In this document: positions 13,797 to 22,609 of the stretch, piece by piece
How positions within the stretch are numbered: the first letter of the stretch is position 1
Layout of the letters: each line of letters starts with the position of its first letter
NCBI RefSeq assembly: GCF_009873495.1
Contig: NZ_CP046706.1
Coordinates: 124,001 to 188,000 of the forward strand
Length of the DNA: 64,000 bases
DNA from: Nostoc sp. ATCC 53789
GTDB taxonomy: Bacteria; Cyanobacteriota; Cyanobacteriia; Cyanobacteriales; Nostocaceae
Direction: 5' to 3'
Program-made: the position numbers and the translations under genes
Notes under the pieces: generated by a model
Seen by the model: only the letters and a program-made list of their open reading frames with translations
What the model was told of the DNA's origin: nothing
Databases searched by the model: none

Positions 13797-16700
13797 ATGC
13801 TAACAGCTGCTAACGTGTCATCAGAGATGGCAGTCAACTACTTCATCAAGAACTACTATCACCAAGGCAAGTCACGCTGGAGTGGTCAAGGTGCAGAGAA
13901 GCTTGGTTTATCAGGAGCAGTTGAAAATCAGCAAGCGTTTAAAAATGTCATCTCTGGGCTTTCGCCTAATGGTCGTGAGCAACTTAATGCCAGAGTACTA
14001 AAGCCCGACCAACGCAGAGCAGCGTTAGACTGTACATTCTCTGCCCCCAAGAGTGTGAGCCTAATGGCGTTGGTAGGTGGAGATGAAAGATTAATTGCCG
14101 CGCATCATCAGGCATTAACAAAAGTATTAACGTTGATGGAACAACGTTACGCAATAACTAGAGTGACACAAGGAGATTCTCGTCACAGGGTAAACACAGC
14201 TAACTTGGTGGTTGCAGAGTTTGACCACATCGAGAGTCGCTCCTTAGACCCCCATCTCCATACCCACTGCTTAGTCATGAACACAACCCAGGCAGACGGT
14301 AAGTGGATGAGCTTGGTCAATAATGAGATATTCGCCAACAAGAAATTCCTGGGTATGGCATACCAAAGTTATCTGGCAACAGAAGTAATCAAGTTGGGGT
14401 ATGAGGTCGAGCCACGTCAACATGGACAATTTGAGATCAAGGGGTTCAAGGAACAAGACTTAGAGGCGTTTTCAAAACGGCGGCAGCAAATTATTGCGGC
14501 GGGTGCATCAACTACATGGGCAGAACGCGAAAAAATCTGGGATAACACTCGGCAGTGCAAGCAAAAGGTAACAGAATCGGAACTCAAATCACTGTGGAAT
14601 GAAGAAGCTGCGGCACTGGGCATCAATTTCTCTCTTCCTGTTGAGCCAAATAGTTTTGTACAAGATTCTCTTTCACAACAAACTCTAGAAGATGCACTCG
14701 ATAATGCAATTGCTCATTGTAGTGAGAGGAATGTCGCTTTCAAGCAGGAGGATTTGGAGAAATTCATCCTTTCTGAAAGCCTCTTCACTGATGTGACTGC
14801 AATTGAGCCATTGATCAAGCAACATCAGGAGTTAATTGTTCTGCCTTACGTGCAGATGCAATACACAACATGGGCAGCAGTAAAGCGAGAACTGGCTACT
14901 ATTGAATTAATGCAGTCGGGACAAAGCAAAGTAAACCCTATCTGCTCAACTCCAGTAATTGAAAGTCAGTTGGATAAAACCTCACTAAACCTTGGGCAGA
15001 GGCAGGCAGTTAGTCTAGCTGCAACGACGACAGACCAATTCATTGCGTGGCAAGGGGTAGCTGGTGCTGGTAAGACTTTTGCCCTCAAAGAATTAAACGC
15101 GATCGCACTCGCCCAAGGCTATACAGTCAAAGCTTTTGCCCCTTCATCAATGGCGGCTAAGGTATTAAGTGAGGAGCTAGGCATACAAGGCGAGACTGTA
15201 GCCAGTTTATTAGTGTCTGAGCCAGCACCCCTAATTGAATCAAATCAGATTTGGATTGTGGATGAGGCAGGTTTACTTAGTGCCAAAGATGCTCATGCCC
15301 TGTTAGAAAGAGCGACCACTGAGGGAGCAAGATTATTACTAGTTGGCGATACCAAGCAATTATCGGCAGTAGAAGCTGGAAACCCATTCAAATCCTTGCA
15401 ACAAGCTGGCATCAAGACCGCGCACTTAACCCAATCAAACAGACAGAGGAACCCGGATCTGAAGATTGCAGTAGACCTAATTGCAGACGGGAGAGTAGAA
15501 GCGGGATTTAAGCAACTAGAGACTATAGGCAGTATTCAGGAAGTATCGCCCGATACTACAAGAGAGATAATTGCTGCTGACTATATAGGATTAACGAAAG
15601 AGCAACGAGCGCGAACATTGGTACTGGCTGGCACAAATGTAGAGAAGTTGGCACTTACCCAGGCAATCCGAGGCAAGCTAAAAATTGAAGGAAGTTTAGG
15701 GGCTACTGCAAACATTACCCAGTTGCAAGCTCTAAACCTGACCAAAGTGCAGCTACGCTATACCCATAACTTTGAACTAGGTAATGTGGTGATGCCAACG
15801 CGCAACTACAAACGCCGGGGTTTAGAGAAAGGTAAGCTGTATGAAGTCGTCGGCAAGAACACCGACCGATTAATTTTGAAAGCAGACGATGGAAAGCAGT
15901 TAGAAGTAGATGCCAATTTTGACAAAGCTGTTTACCAACGCGAGCAAATTGAGATTGCTGTAAGCGATCGCTTGCAATGGAAGAAAAATGACCGCCAATT
16001 ACAAAGGCGCAATGGTCAAGAATTTGTAGTTACGGCGATTGAGGGAGATTCCGCCCAAATTCAGTATTTAGATAGCAATCGAACTGAAACTATTAACCTA
16101 AAACAGGCGCAAAACTTAGACTACGCGCTTGTCAGCACAATCTACAGCAGCCAAGGCAAAACCACTGACCTAGCCTTGATTGCGGCAGACTACACCATTG
16201 GGCAAGAAAGTTTTTATGTGGCGATTAGTCGAGCTAGGCATAACGTTAAACTTTATACTAAAGACAAATCAGAATTGCTGGAACTGGCGCAAGAGTCTAA
16301 AGCCAAAGATAACGCTTTAGAATTGCTGATGAATTCCTTAAAAGTAGAACGAATTCAGGCGAAAACTGCCTCGGTCACTCTAAGAGCTAATGAGCCAGTA
16401 GTAAAACTTGAAGTTGCAATAGCAGAGCCAGTACTAAAAGCTCAACCATCAATCACTGAACAAGTCTCTTTGTCAGTTAATCAGCCAGTTAGTCAGCCAG
16501 CCCCATTAGTTACAACGAGTTTAGAAACTGTAGCCAAACCCACTCTCCAAGAAAAACGTAGAGATGATAGAAAGCCTCCTGTTTTTTCAAAACCAGTATT
16601 AAAAACTGCTGTACCAACAGAAGCATTTTGGACACCAAATCAGACTGAAAAAATACCTAATTTTATTGAACCAAAGCACTGGCAAGAGTTTGAATCAAGT

Positions 16701-19646
16701 GCCATTCACCCAGAAATTGCAGCGCTAAACTTTGAAAGCCTTCAGTTCAACTATGCAGGTGGTGAGCATGAGGCTTGGGAAAGGCTGATGGTTAGTGAAA
16801 AACTTAATCGTACAAATACGGGGCGACTTAGCGAAGGGTTAATCAAAGCCTATTCTCACCTTGATGCTGGTGGTTGGTGGTGTGATGCTGGAGTTGACCC
16901 ACGTTGTTTTAGAGATTTAACCCCAGGTGATAAACCTGCAAGCAAAAGATGGGGATGTTACAAGCCGAACACGCCTAGACCCAAAAAAGATGAGTCTGGG
17001 CAGATAATTGAAGGGAAATTCATTAAATATGAGCATCCCCCAAAGGTTGAATTAAGTATATTCTTGCTCAATGTCTCTGAAGATATTGCCGAACGCATTT
17101 ACTCCAAACATAAAGTTAACCCCACCCAGCAGGAGCGTAAATCGGGATTTTGGTATTGTGTGTGGAAATATAATTTACCGTGTGCCATCGCAGAGGGAGC
17201 CAAAAAAGCGGCCAGCCTGTTGAGTCAGGGTCACGCTACCATTGGGCTACCTGGAATTTCAGCAGGATATCGCTCTCCAAAAGACGAGTTTGGCAAAAAA
17301 ATCGGTAAGTCCTATCTTCATGAAGAGTTAGCCGTTTTCGCCACACAAGGGAGAGTTTTCAAGTTCTGCTTTGACTACGAAACCAAGCCCGAAACTAAGC
17401 TCCATATCGAACGAGATATTTCCGTAACTGGAAGATTGTTACAAGAAGCTGGAGCAAGAGTAAAAGTCATCAACTTGCCAGGCCCAGACAAAGGTGTTGA
17501 TGATTTCATCTTCGCAAATGGGCCACAAGCTTACGAGAAATTGAGTCATCTTGCTGCAACCTTTCGGGACTGGCAACAGCAGAATCAGCATTCAAAGGCT
17601 GCGGCTTTTGCATCTTTGCGTAAGCCAATACCAGAACAAAGTTCTATACAACTTGAGGGAACAGGCAACAGGGAACGGGCAACAGGGAATGACAAATTGG
17701 ATCTCTTACCAACACACAGGGAAGAGGAAATAGAAAAAACTGTTGCCTGTTCCCCATTACCTGTTCCCTATCTTTTACAAAATAAACCACAGGTACAAAC
17801 CCATGACTTTAACCAACGACAACAACCTAACTCAGATACAGTTCCTAACCGAGAAGATAGAGCAATTGACCCAGAAAATCGAGCAGTTACAAACCAACAG
17901 CCAGCAGATGAGCGAGCTAATCAAGTTATTAGAAACGAGTCAAACCGAGAAACTAACCGAAATGAGTGCGAGTCACGCGAATTTCTTGCAGCAATTAACC
18001 GAGATGCTGAACTCGAAAAAGTCTTCGAGCATGGAGACGATATTGCAGGAATTAACCAAAGCTCTACAGATGATGGGCTTCGAGGTCAACGAACAGAGAA
18101 ACTCTCAAGACAAGTTAACGGACAAAATTCAACAATTTTTAATAGAGAAGCAAATTATGTCCATTCTTCACAACCAGCCACCAGAAAACTCTTAAATACA
18201 ATCTCTGATTATGTTGAGCAATCAGCTATTGAGTCTGCTTTAACCCAAACAGTATTAGGGCTAACAGAACAACTTTCTCAATCTCATCAACAACTTGTTA
18301 TTACTAAAAATACATTCAATGACTTTGATGAAGCATTGACGGCTGAGTTGCAATCTCATGCAGAAAATAAAGCTATTCTGTCAATCTCTGATTATGTTGA
18401 GCAATCAGCTATCGAGTCTGCTTTAACCCAAGCAGTATTAGGATTGACAGAACAACTTTCTCAATACAAAGAGCAACTCGTTGCTGCTAAAAATACATTC
18501 AATAACTTTGAAACAGCATTGACGGCTGAGGTACAATCTCATGCAGAGAAGAAAGCTATTTTATCAATCTCTGATTATATTGAGCAATCAAGTATTGAAT
18601 CTGCTTTAGCCCAAACAGTATTAGGATTAACAGAGCAACTTTCTCGATCTCATCAGCAGTTAGTTGAAGATAAAACTGCATTTAATGACTTGGAGGAAGT
18701 ATTTACGGCTGAGTTGCAATCCCATGCAGAAAAGAGAGCTATTTTATCAATCTCTGATTATATTGAGCAATCAGCTATCGAGTCTGCTTTAACCCAAGTA
18801 GTATTAGGATTAACAGAACAACTTTCTCGATCTCATCAGCAGTTAGTTGAAGATAAAACTGCATTTAATGGCTTGGAAACAGCCTTGACTCAAGAGTTAA
18901 AATCTCATGCAGAAAAAGGAGCTATTTTATCAGTCTTTGATTATATTGAGCAATCAGCTATCGAGTTTGCTTTAACCCAAACAGTATTAGGGCTAACAGA
19001 ACAACTTTCTCAATCTCATCAACAACTTGTTAATGCTAAAAATACATTCAATGACTTTGAAACAGCATTGACGGCTGAGTTGCAATCTCATGCAGAAAAT
19101 AAAGCTATTCTGTCAATCTCTGATTATGTTGAGCAATCAGCTATCGAGTCTGCTTTAACCCAAGCAGTATTAGGATTGACAGAACAACTTTCTCAATACA
19201 AAGAGCAACTCGTTGCTGCTAAAAGTACATTCAATAACTTTGAAACAGCATTGACGGCTGAGTTGCAATCTCATGTAGAGAAGAGAGCTATTTTATCCAC
19301 CTCTAACTCTGTTGAGCAATCAGCTACTGAGTCAACCTTAGCTAAAACATTACTAGCAGAATTAAAGTTGCATCTCAAACAGATGATTCAGGGTTTAGAT
19401 ATTGAAAGATTGGCAGAAGTAGTTATGGAAGTAGGAAAATATATCAAAGGTGAAAAGGTAACAGGAGCAAAGGTCAGCGAGTTATTTACGAGTGTTACAA
19501 CTGATGCTTTAGCTTTGACTTTTGAGGAAAAAATGAACATCGTTAGGCAACTGATTAGAGATGACAAACCATTGATTCTGAAGAGATTGAAAATAAATCC
19601 TCAACAGTCAGATGACAACGGGGAGCAGATCCGGTTTCGGCGCTAA
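13797..19646 (+). CDS. traI: MobF (TraI/TrwC) relaxase-helicase with DUF3854 module and tandem repeats, 1949 aa
   Basis: The relaxase nicks oriT, stays covalently bound to the strand and unwinds it for transfer. Visible features: N-terminal tyrosines Y15, Y20 and Y21 (NYFIKNYY), the HLHTH metal triad (153-157), helicase Walker A GVAGAGKT (about 420) and a VDEAGLL Walker B. Near residues 960-1270 is a DUF3854/Toprim-like segment (AEGAKKA, FDYE, GPDKGVDDF) shared with the Rep protein at 41-44.6 kb. Residues about 1285-1325 come from an interspersed hairpin repeat. Residues about 1336-1466 are overprinted by another frame. Six 61-aa repeats follow. At about 1950 aa it is longer than F TraI (about 1750 aa). 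The ATG follows AGAGGTGAGCG. It is transcribed away from the secretion operon. Confidence 0.9.
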   Translation: MLTAANVSSEMAVNYFIKNYYHQGKSRWSGQGAEKLGLSGAVENQQAFKNVISGLSPNGREQLNARVLKPDQRRAALDCTFSAPKSVSLMALVGGDERLIAAHHQALTKVLTLMEQRYAITRVTQGDSRHRVNTANLVVAEFDHIESRSLDPHLHTHCLVMNTTQADGKWMSLVNNEIFANKKFLGMAYQSYLATEVIKLGYEVEPRQHGQFEIKGFKEQDLEAFSKRRQQIIAAGASTTWAEREKIWDNTRQCKQKVTESELKSLWNEEAAALGINFSLPVEPNSFVQDSLSQQTLEDALDNAIAHCSERNVAFKQEDLEKFILSESLFTDVTAIEPLIKQHQELIVLPYVQMQYTTWAAVKRELATIELMQSGQSKVNPICSTPVIESQLDKTSLNLGQRQAVSLAATTTDQFIAWQGVAGAGKTFALKELNAIALAQGYTVKAFAPSSMAAKVLSEELGIQGETVASLLVSEPAPLIESNQIWIVDEAGLLSAKDAHALLERATTEGARLLLVGDTKQLSAVEAGNPFKSLQQAGIKTAHLTQSNRQRNPDLKIAVDLIADGRVEAGFKQLETIGSIQEVSPDTTREIIAADYIGLTKEQRARTLVLAGTNVEKLALTQAIRGKLKIEGSLGATANITQLQALNLTKVQLRYTHNFELGNVVMPTRNYKRRGLEKGKLYEVVGKNTDRLILKADDGKQLEVDANFDKAVYQREQIEIAVSDRLQWKKNDRQLQRRNGQEFVVTAIEGDSAQIQYLDSNRTETINLKQAQNLDYALVSTIYSSQGKTTDLALIAADYTIGQESFYVAISRARHNVKLYTKDKSELLELAQESKAKDNALELLMNSLKVERIQAKTASVTLRANEPVVKLEVAIAEPVLKAQPSITEQVSLSVNQPVSQPAPLVTTSLETVAKPTLQEKRRDDRKPPVFSKPVLKTAVPTEAFWTPNQTEKIPNFIEPKHWQEFESSAIHPEIAALNFESLQFNYAGGEHEAWERLMVSEKLNRTNTGRLSEGLIKAYSHLDAGGWWCDAGVDPRCFRDLTPGDKPASKRWGCYKPNTPRPKKDESGQIIEGKFIKYEHPPKVELSIFLLNVSEDIAERIYSKHKVNPTQQERKSGFWYCVWKYNLPCAIAEGAKKAASLLSQGHATIGLPGISAGYRSPKDEFGKKIGKSYLHEELAVFATQGRVFKFCFDYETKPETKLHIERDISVTGRLLQEAGARVKVINLPGPDKGVDDFIFANGPQAYEKLSHLAATFRDWQQQNQHSKAAAFASLRKPIPEQSSIQLEGTGNRERATGNDKLDLLPTHREEEIEKTVACSPLPVPYLLQNKPQVQTHDFNQRQQPNSDTVPNREDRAIDPENRAVTNQQPADERANQVIRNESNRETNRNECESREFLAAINRDAELEKVFEHGDDIAGINQSSTDDGLRGQRTEKLSRQVNGQNSTIFNREANYVHSSQPATRKLLNTISDYVEQSAIESALTQTVLGLTEQLSQSHQQLVITKNTFNDFDEALTAELQSHAENKAILSISDYVEQSAIESALTQAVLGLTEQLSQYKEQLVAAKNTFNNFETALTAEVQSHAEKKAILSISDYIEQSSIESALAQTVLGLTEQLSRSHQQLVEDKTAFNDLEEVFTAELQSHAEKRAILSISDYIEQSAIESALTQVVLGLTEQLSRSHQQLVEDKTAFNGLETALTQELKSHAEKGAILSVFDYIEQSAIEFALTQTVLGLTEQLSQSHQQLVNAKNTFNDFETALTAELQSHAENKAILSISDYVEQSAIESALTQAVLGLTEQLSQYKEQLVAAKSTFNNFETALTAELQSHVEKRAILSTSNSVEQSATESTLAKTLLAELKLHLKQMIQGLDIERLAEVVMEVGKYIKGEKVTGAKVSELFTSVTTDALALTFEEKMNIVRQLIRDDKPLILKRLKINPQQSDDNGEQIRFRR
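17651..17770 (+). repeat. GGGAACAGG-type interspersed hairpin repeat inside the relaxase gene
   Basis: The left arm contains GGAACAGGCAACAGGGAAC (17657-17675), and the right side contains GTTGCCTGTTCCCCATTACC and TGTTCCCTAT (17742-17770), so the RNA can fold back on itself. The same strings occur at 10501-10545, 22390-22420, 22533-22605 and 34415-34450 in intergenic DNA. Here the element is translated in frame, without a stop, between the DUF3854 part and the repeat region. Confidence 0.7.
17803..18195 (+). CDS. Overprinted coiled-coil ORF inside the relaxase gene (+1 frame)
   Basis: The ATG at 17803 opens a 130-aa frame lying entirely within the relaxase gene. It reads as a regular coiled coil: QIQFLTEKIEQLTQKIEQLQ, then further Leu/Ile heptads and a METILQELTKALQMMGFEV segment. 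The relaxase frame over the same bases gives an Asn/Arg/Gln-rich sequence with no regular structure. The small frame therefore looks like the older or functional one here, and the relaxase frame seems to have been extended across it, for example by fusion. An embedded gene translated separately, or a fossil of a once separate gene, are both possible. Confidence 0.45.
   Translation: MTLTNDNNLTQIQFLTEKIEQLTQKIEQLQTNSQQMSELIKLLETSQTEKLTEMSASHANFLQQLTEMLNSKKSSSMETILQELTKALQMMGFEVNEQRNSQDKLTDKIQQFLIEKQIMSILHNQPPENS
18201..19298 (+). repeat. Six tandem 183-bp (61-aa) repeats in the relaxase C-terminus
   Basis: Units start at 18201, 18384, 18567, 18750, 18933 and 19116; each encodes 61 residues beginning (I/V)(S/F)DY(V/I)EQS and ending AILS, with a helical VLGLTEQLS core. 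A partial seventh unit follows. Units 1 and 5, 2 and 6, and 3 and 4 are closest pairs, showing that multi-unit duplication made the array. The predicted structure is long helices or a coiled coil, probably a spacer or partner-docking arm. Confidence 0.85.
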
Positions 19647-19667
19647 CTAATCAATTGGAAATGAAAA

Positions 19668-20429
19668 TTAAGACTTACCAATTATTGTTATTCCCACTAT
19701 TTTTAACTGCTTATTTAAGACAAAATTTACTAGTTTCTGACCGCTTACTAAGATTATTTTATTGGAGCGACGAATCAACTGTTTTGACAACTGTCCAGTT
19801 ATGCCAGTATGCACGAAGAATCCACCGCTGGCTCTTTCATGCTCAATACAAGACAGAAAATCTTTGATGTGTTCTGCATTAATGTGATTAGTGTAGCGTT
19901 TAACCTGGATTACATAGAGCTTTCCCAAAATTAATACGCGACCGTCTATACCGCCGTCACCAGTGTACCGGAAGTTGCGTTGGATTTGCCAGCCCTGTTC
20001 AAGGCAGCAAGTAAGTACCAACTCTTCAAAAACGTAAGGTGATATCCTACGCAGTGTGGCGATTACTACTGATAATTTAACAATGGGAGTTATGCTCCGA
20101 AGCCGTTGCAGCACTTGAGAGGCGTACTGAATATTTGCCTGCTTTTTAAGCTTTTTAGCTAATCTAACCCTTCGCGTTGTTGCTTTGCTTAGTGGTAACT
20201 GCTTTTTAAAATTTTTAGCTAAGAGAGCCTTTTGTGTCGGTGCTGGGCTTTGTTGTACAAAATTTTGAGGTGAAATTGACGACGCTTTTGTACTCTTGGC
20301 TGGTAATTGGTCAGGTTTAAAATCTTGGGAGCGATACTTTGGCTCAGGAAGAAGAGGTGGAAAAAAACCAAGCAGCCAAGCGAGAAAAATTACCCCACCC
20401 AGTACAAACAATAAAGCAATAGTAAGCAT
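19668..20429 (-). CDS. Membrane-anchored Mrr-like restriction endonuclease-fold protein
   Basis: The ATG at 20429, preceded by AAGG at good spacing, is preferred to the upstream GTGs. A hydrophobic N-terminal segment (LTIALLFVLGGVIFLAWLLG) would anchor the protein. A basic linker follows, then an Mrr_cat-type domain in the last 130 residues: the helix SPYVFEELVLTCCLEQGWQI, then GDGGIDGR and VIQVKRY. These give the D-(Q/E)xK nuclease core of the Mrr/PD-(D/E)xK superfamily. It should cleave DNA, possibly modified DNA, near the membrane. It ends 21 bases from the relaxase stop (convergent) and lies downstream of the transfer operon. It may process transferred DNA or restrict foreign DNA; the choice cannot be made from sequence. 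Confidence 0.75.
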   Translation of the reverse strand: MLTIALLFVLGGVIFLAWLLGFFPPLLPEPKYRSQDFKPDQLPAKSTKASSISPQNFVQQSPAPTQKALLAKNFKKQLPLSKATTRRVRLAKKLKKQANIQYASQVLQRLRSITPIVKLSVVIATLRRISPYVFEELVLTCCLEQGWQIQRNFRYTGDGGIDGRVLILGKLYVIQVKRYTNHINAEHIKDFLSCIEHERASGGFFVHTGITGQLSKQLIRRSNKIILVSGQKLVNFVLNKQLKIVGITIIGKS

Positions 20430-20713
20430 TTTCACCACCTTGAAGGAGCCTCTTATCCCAATACGGTTCGGTTAAAGGGGAAAGGGGAAAGGTTTTATTT
20501 TAAATACATCCTTTACCCCTTACCCCAAAACCATTTCCCAGACCACAAGGAAAGTTCATTGTACTTATCCGAACCGTGTTGCCTCTTATCTGTGCATTTC
20601 TCACAAGCTTGAGGGAAGGGGCAGAGGGGAAAGAACTTGTACAATAACTCTCCTCTGCTCCCACTAGCGAACCTGCACAAGCACAGGCTTTGAGCATCGG
20701 TGAGAAATCCGGG

Positions 20714-21940
20714 TTATCTGTGCATACCTCTAGATTGTGATTCTTGTTGAGAATCCTGCTGAATTTGATGATGCATATCAACAACAGATTGAACCTTACC
20801 AAGTGCCTGTAACTGTTGGTCACTTACGTTAGGTGATAAAACTCCATCAGTGAGAACAGCATCGCCGTTTTTGGCACGAACGATTACATTATTGCCAAGG
20901 CGTTCAAAGTCAAAGCTTGTACTTTTAAAACTTTTAGAACCATCAGGGTTATCTTTGCCCAAGATATTCAACAGGGCTTTGACACTTTGCTCAATTGCCT
21001 GACCTTTGACATCATCGACAGCAGCCCGTAGTTCAGTTCGAGTATTGTCAATGGCTGACTGAACACCCTTAATCTTTTGCTCAACCGTGTTTTTAGCACC
21101 ATCTACTTGTGTACGTAACTCTTGAGTTAAGTTACCAACTTGTTGATTGAGTTCATCCCTGGCTTCATCTAGTCGGTTAGTAACTTGTTGCTCTATTTGA
21201 GCTTTCATCTGTGCAATTTCTTTCCTTAACTTCGTCACTTCAGGGGTCAGCGCATCTTTAAGGCGCTCAAATGCGTTTGAAGCCGTTTTCTTTACTTGAC
21301 GTTCAACTGACCCAACCCAGTTTTGAAGAACCGTATTTTGAACTTGTGGTAAAAACCGTTCATTTACTTGGGACAAAGCTTTTTGGGTGTTCTCAATCAA
21401 CTGTTGTTGCTTTTCTAAAGACTTGCCCATTTCGCTAACTTGAGCAGCCAGTTCTGACAAGGATTCAGGTGTTTGTTCATTTTTTTTGAGACTGTCAACA
21501 AGTTTTTGTTGCGACTCTAGTTTAGATTGCAAAACAGCCACTTGTTTTTGCAAAGCTTCTACACTGTAGATTCGCTCATTACTTACAACTTTATTTTTCG
21601 GTGATGGGGGAGCTAAACCTAATTTGTCAGTCAGTACCTCTCCATTTTTAATGTGGAATACTTTTTCATGACCAATTTTAATAGAAATTGCACCTTGAGA
21701 ATTTTTGGGGTCAGACAGAGCTTTTTTTAAGTTCTCTACTATCGTTGGTGTTAATAAGTTTTTAGAGGGTGATTCTCCCAATATTCCTTGATAAACTTTG
21801 CTAGAGCTAGAGTAAATATGAACATCCTTGCTGGGATCTAATCCTTTTTCTTTAGCTTTCGCATGAATGAGTTTGAGGAGAGATTCTAAAATGTCTAGAT
21901 AATCTCGCTTAATTTCTTTCGCTTCACCATCATCAATCAT
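20714..21940 (-). CDS. Long coiled-coil protein of the transfer region
   Basis: The 408-aa product has a mixed N-terminal 115 residues (IYSSSSKVYQGILGESPSKN; a small predicted alpha/beta part). A long coiled coil spans about residues 125-330 (LQKQVAVLQSKLESQQKLVD and many Gln/Glu/Lys heptads). A short C-terminal domain follows (SFDFERLGNNVIVRAKNGDA). No signal peptide or membrane helix is visible. It overlaps the upstream 138-aa gene by 8 bases, so it is translationally coupled and probably in the operon of the coupling protein. The function is unknown. The last codons are adjacent to a repeat-rich gap (20439-20713) that holds GGGGAAAGGGGAAAGG strings and no convincing gene. Confidence 0.65.
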   Translation of the reverse strand: MIDDGEAKEIKRDYLDILESLLKLIHAKAKEKGLDPSKDVHIYSSSSKVYQGILGESPSKNLLTPTIVENLKKALSDPKNSQGAISIKIGHEKVFHIKNGEVLTDKLGLAPPSPKNKVVSNERIYSVEALQKQVAVLQSKLESQQKLVDSLKKNEQTPESLSELAAQVSEMGKSLEKQQQLIENTQKALSQVNERFLPQVQNTVLQNWVGSVERQVKKTASNAFERLKDALTPEVTKLRKEIAQMKAQIEQQVTNRLDEARDELNQQVGNLTQELRTQVDGAKNTVEQKIKGVQSAIDNTRTELRAAVDDVKGQAIEQSVKALLNILGKDNPDGSKSFKSTSFDFERLGNNVIVRAKNGDAVLTDGVLSPNVSDQQLQALGKVQSVVDMHHQIQQDSQQESQSRGMHR

Positions 21941-22349
21941 TATTTTCGCCTTTGAGAATTGACTGTATTAACAGTTCAGGATTAATCGCTACTTCTGGCA
22001 AAACTATCCCACCGAGTTTATTAAGAACCTGTCTTCCTTCAACTTCAATGTAAGCAAATTCTCCATCAATCATCACTGTTATCGATGATGTATTTTTTTC
22101 AGCCTGAGATGGGACATAATCTTTCAGAACACCATTTAACACAAAAATATTGGCATCATCTGCATCGCTACTATAGACTTCCAGACACTTAGGAAGATAG
22201 TTAGCATCAAAAGGCAAGTTATCCCAACTATCAGCAGTGTTCAAAATTTCGCTTGGATATTTATCTGCGAGGGCTGCTATATCAGGAGGGAGTTTTGCAA
22301 TTTGTTTTCTATCATAATCAGAGAACGGGTAAAACTTACTTGATGACAT
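21933..22349 (-). CDS. Hypothetical cytoplasmic protein of the transfer region
   Basis: The 138-aa product has no signal or membrane segment. It reads as an alpha/beta domain: an N-terminal helical part (YDRKQIAKLPPDIAALADKY) and several short strands (SITVMIDGEFAYIEVEGRQV). It overlaps the next gene by 8 bases and follows the coupling-protein gene after a 260-base repeat-rich gap. No family is recognised. Tight coupling with the coiled-coil gene suggests the two products act together. Confidence 0.6.
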   Translation of the reverse strand: MSSSKFYPFSDYDRKQIAKLPPDIAALADKYPSEILNTADSWDNLPFDANYLPKCLEVYSSDADDANIFVLNGVLKDYVPSQAEKNTSSITVMIDGEFAYIEVEGRQVLNKLGGIVLPEVAINPELLIQSILKGENND

Positions 22350-22609
22350 GAATTTTATCCTAAGTATTTTTGATGATTGAAGAAGGGAACTCTTAATAGG
22401 GAATAGGGAATAGGGAACAGATAAGAAACTAAAGTTTCAAAGTTTAAAGCTCAGTCAAAAAATGTTTTTTGAGATGCGTAACACGAAAAAAACAGTGTCA
22501 TTATTTCAATCTCATGTTTAAAAAAATGAGTTTTCCTGTTCCCTCTTAAAAGTTCCTTGTTAAGAGTTAATAGTTCCCTCTTCCCCGTTAAGAGTTCCCT
22601 TTTTATTGC
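22350..22609. repeat. GGGAATAGGG/TTCCCTGTT interspersed repeat cluster
   Basis: GGGAATAGGGAATAGGGAACAG at about 22399-22420 (longer than one unit) and inverted TTCCCTCTT strings at 22541-22605 flank AT-rich DNA. The arms can pair. No gene is seen here. Confidence 0.65.

Noticed and set aside
19655..19867. 70-aa plus-strand ORF after the relaxase
   Set aside because: It is antisense to the Mrr-like gene.
20500..20823. 107-aa minus-strand ORF
   Set aside because: It lies over repeats and the 3' end of the coiled-coil gene; composition is not protein-like.
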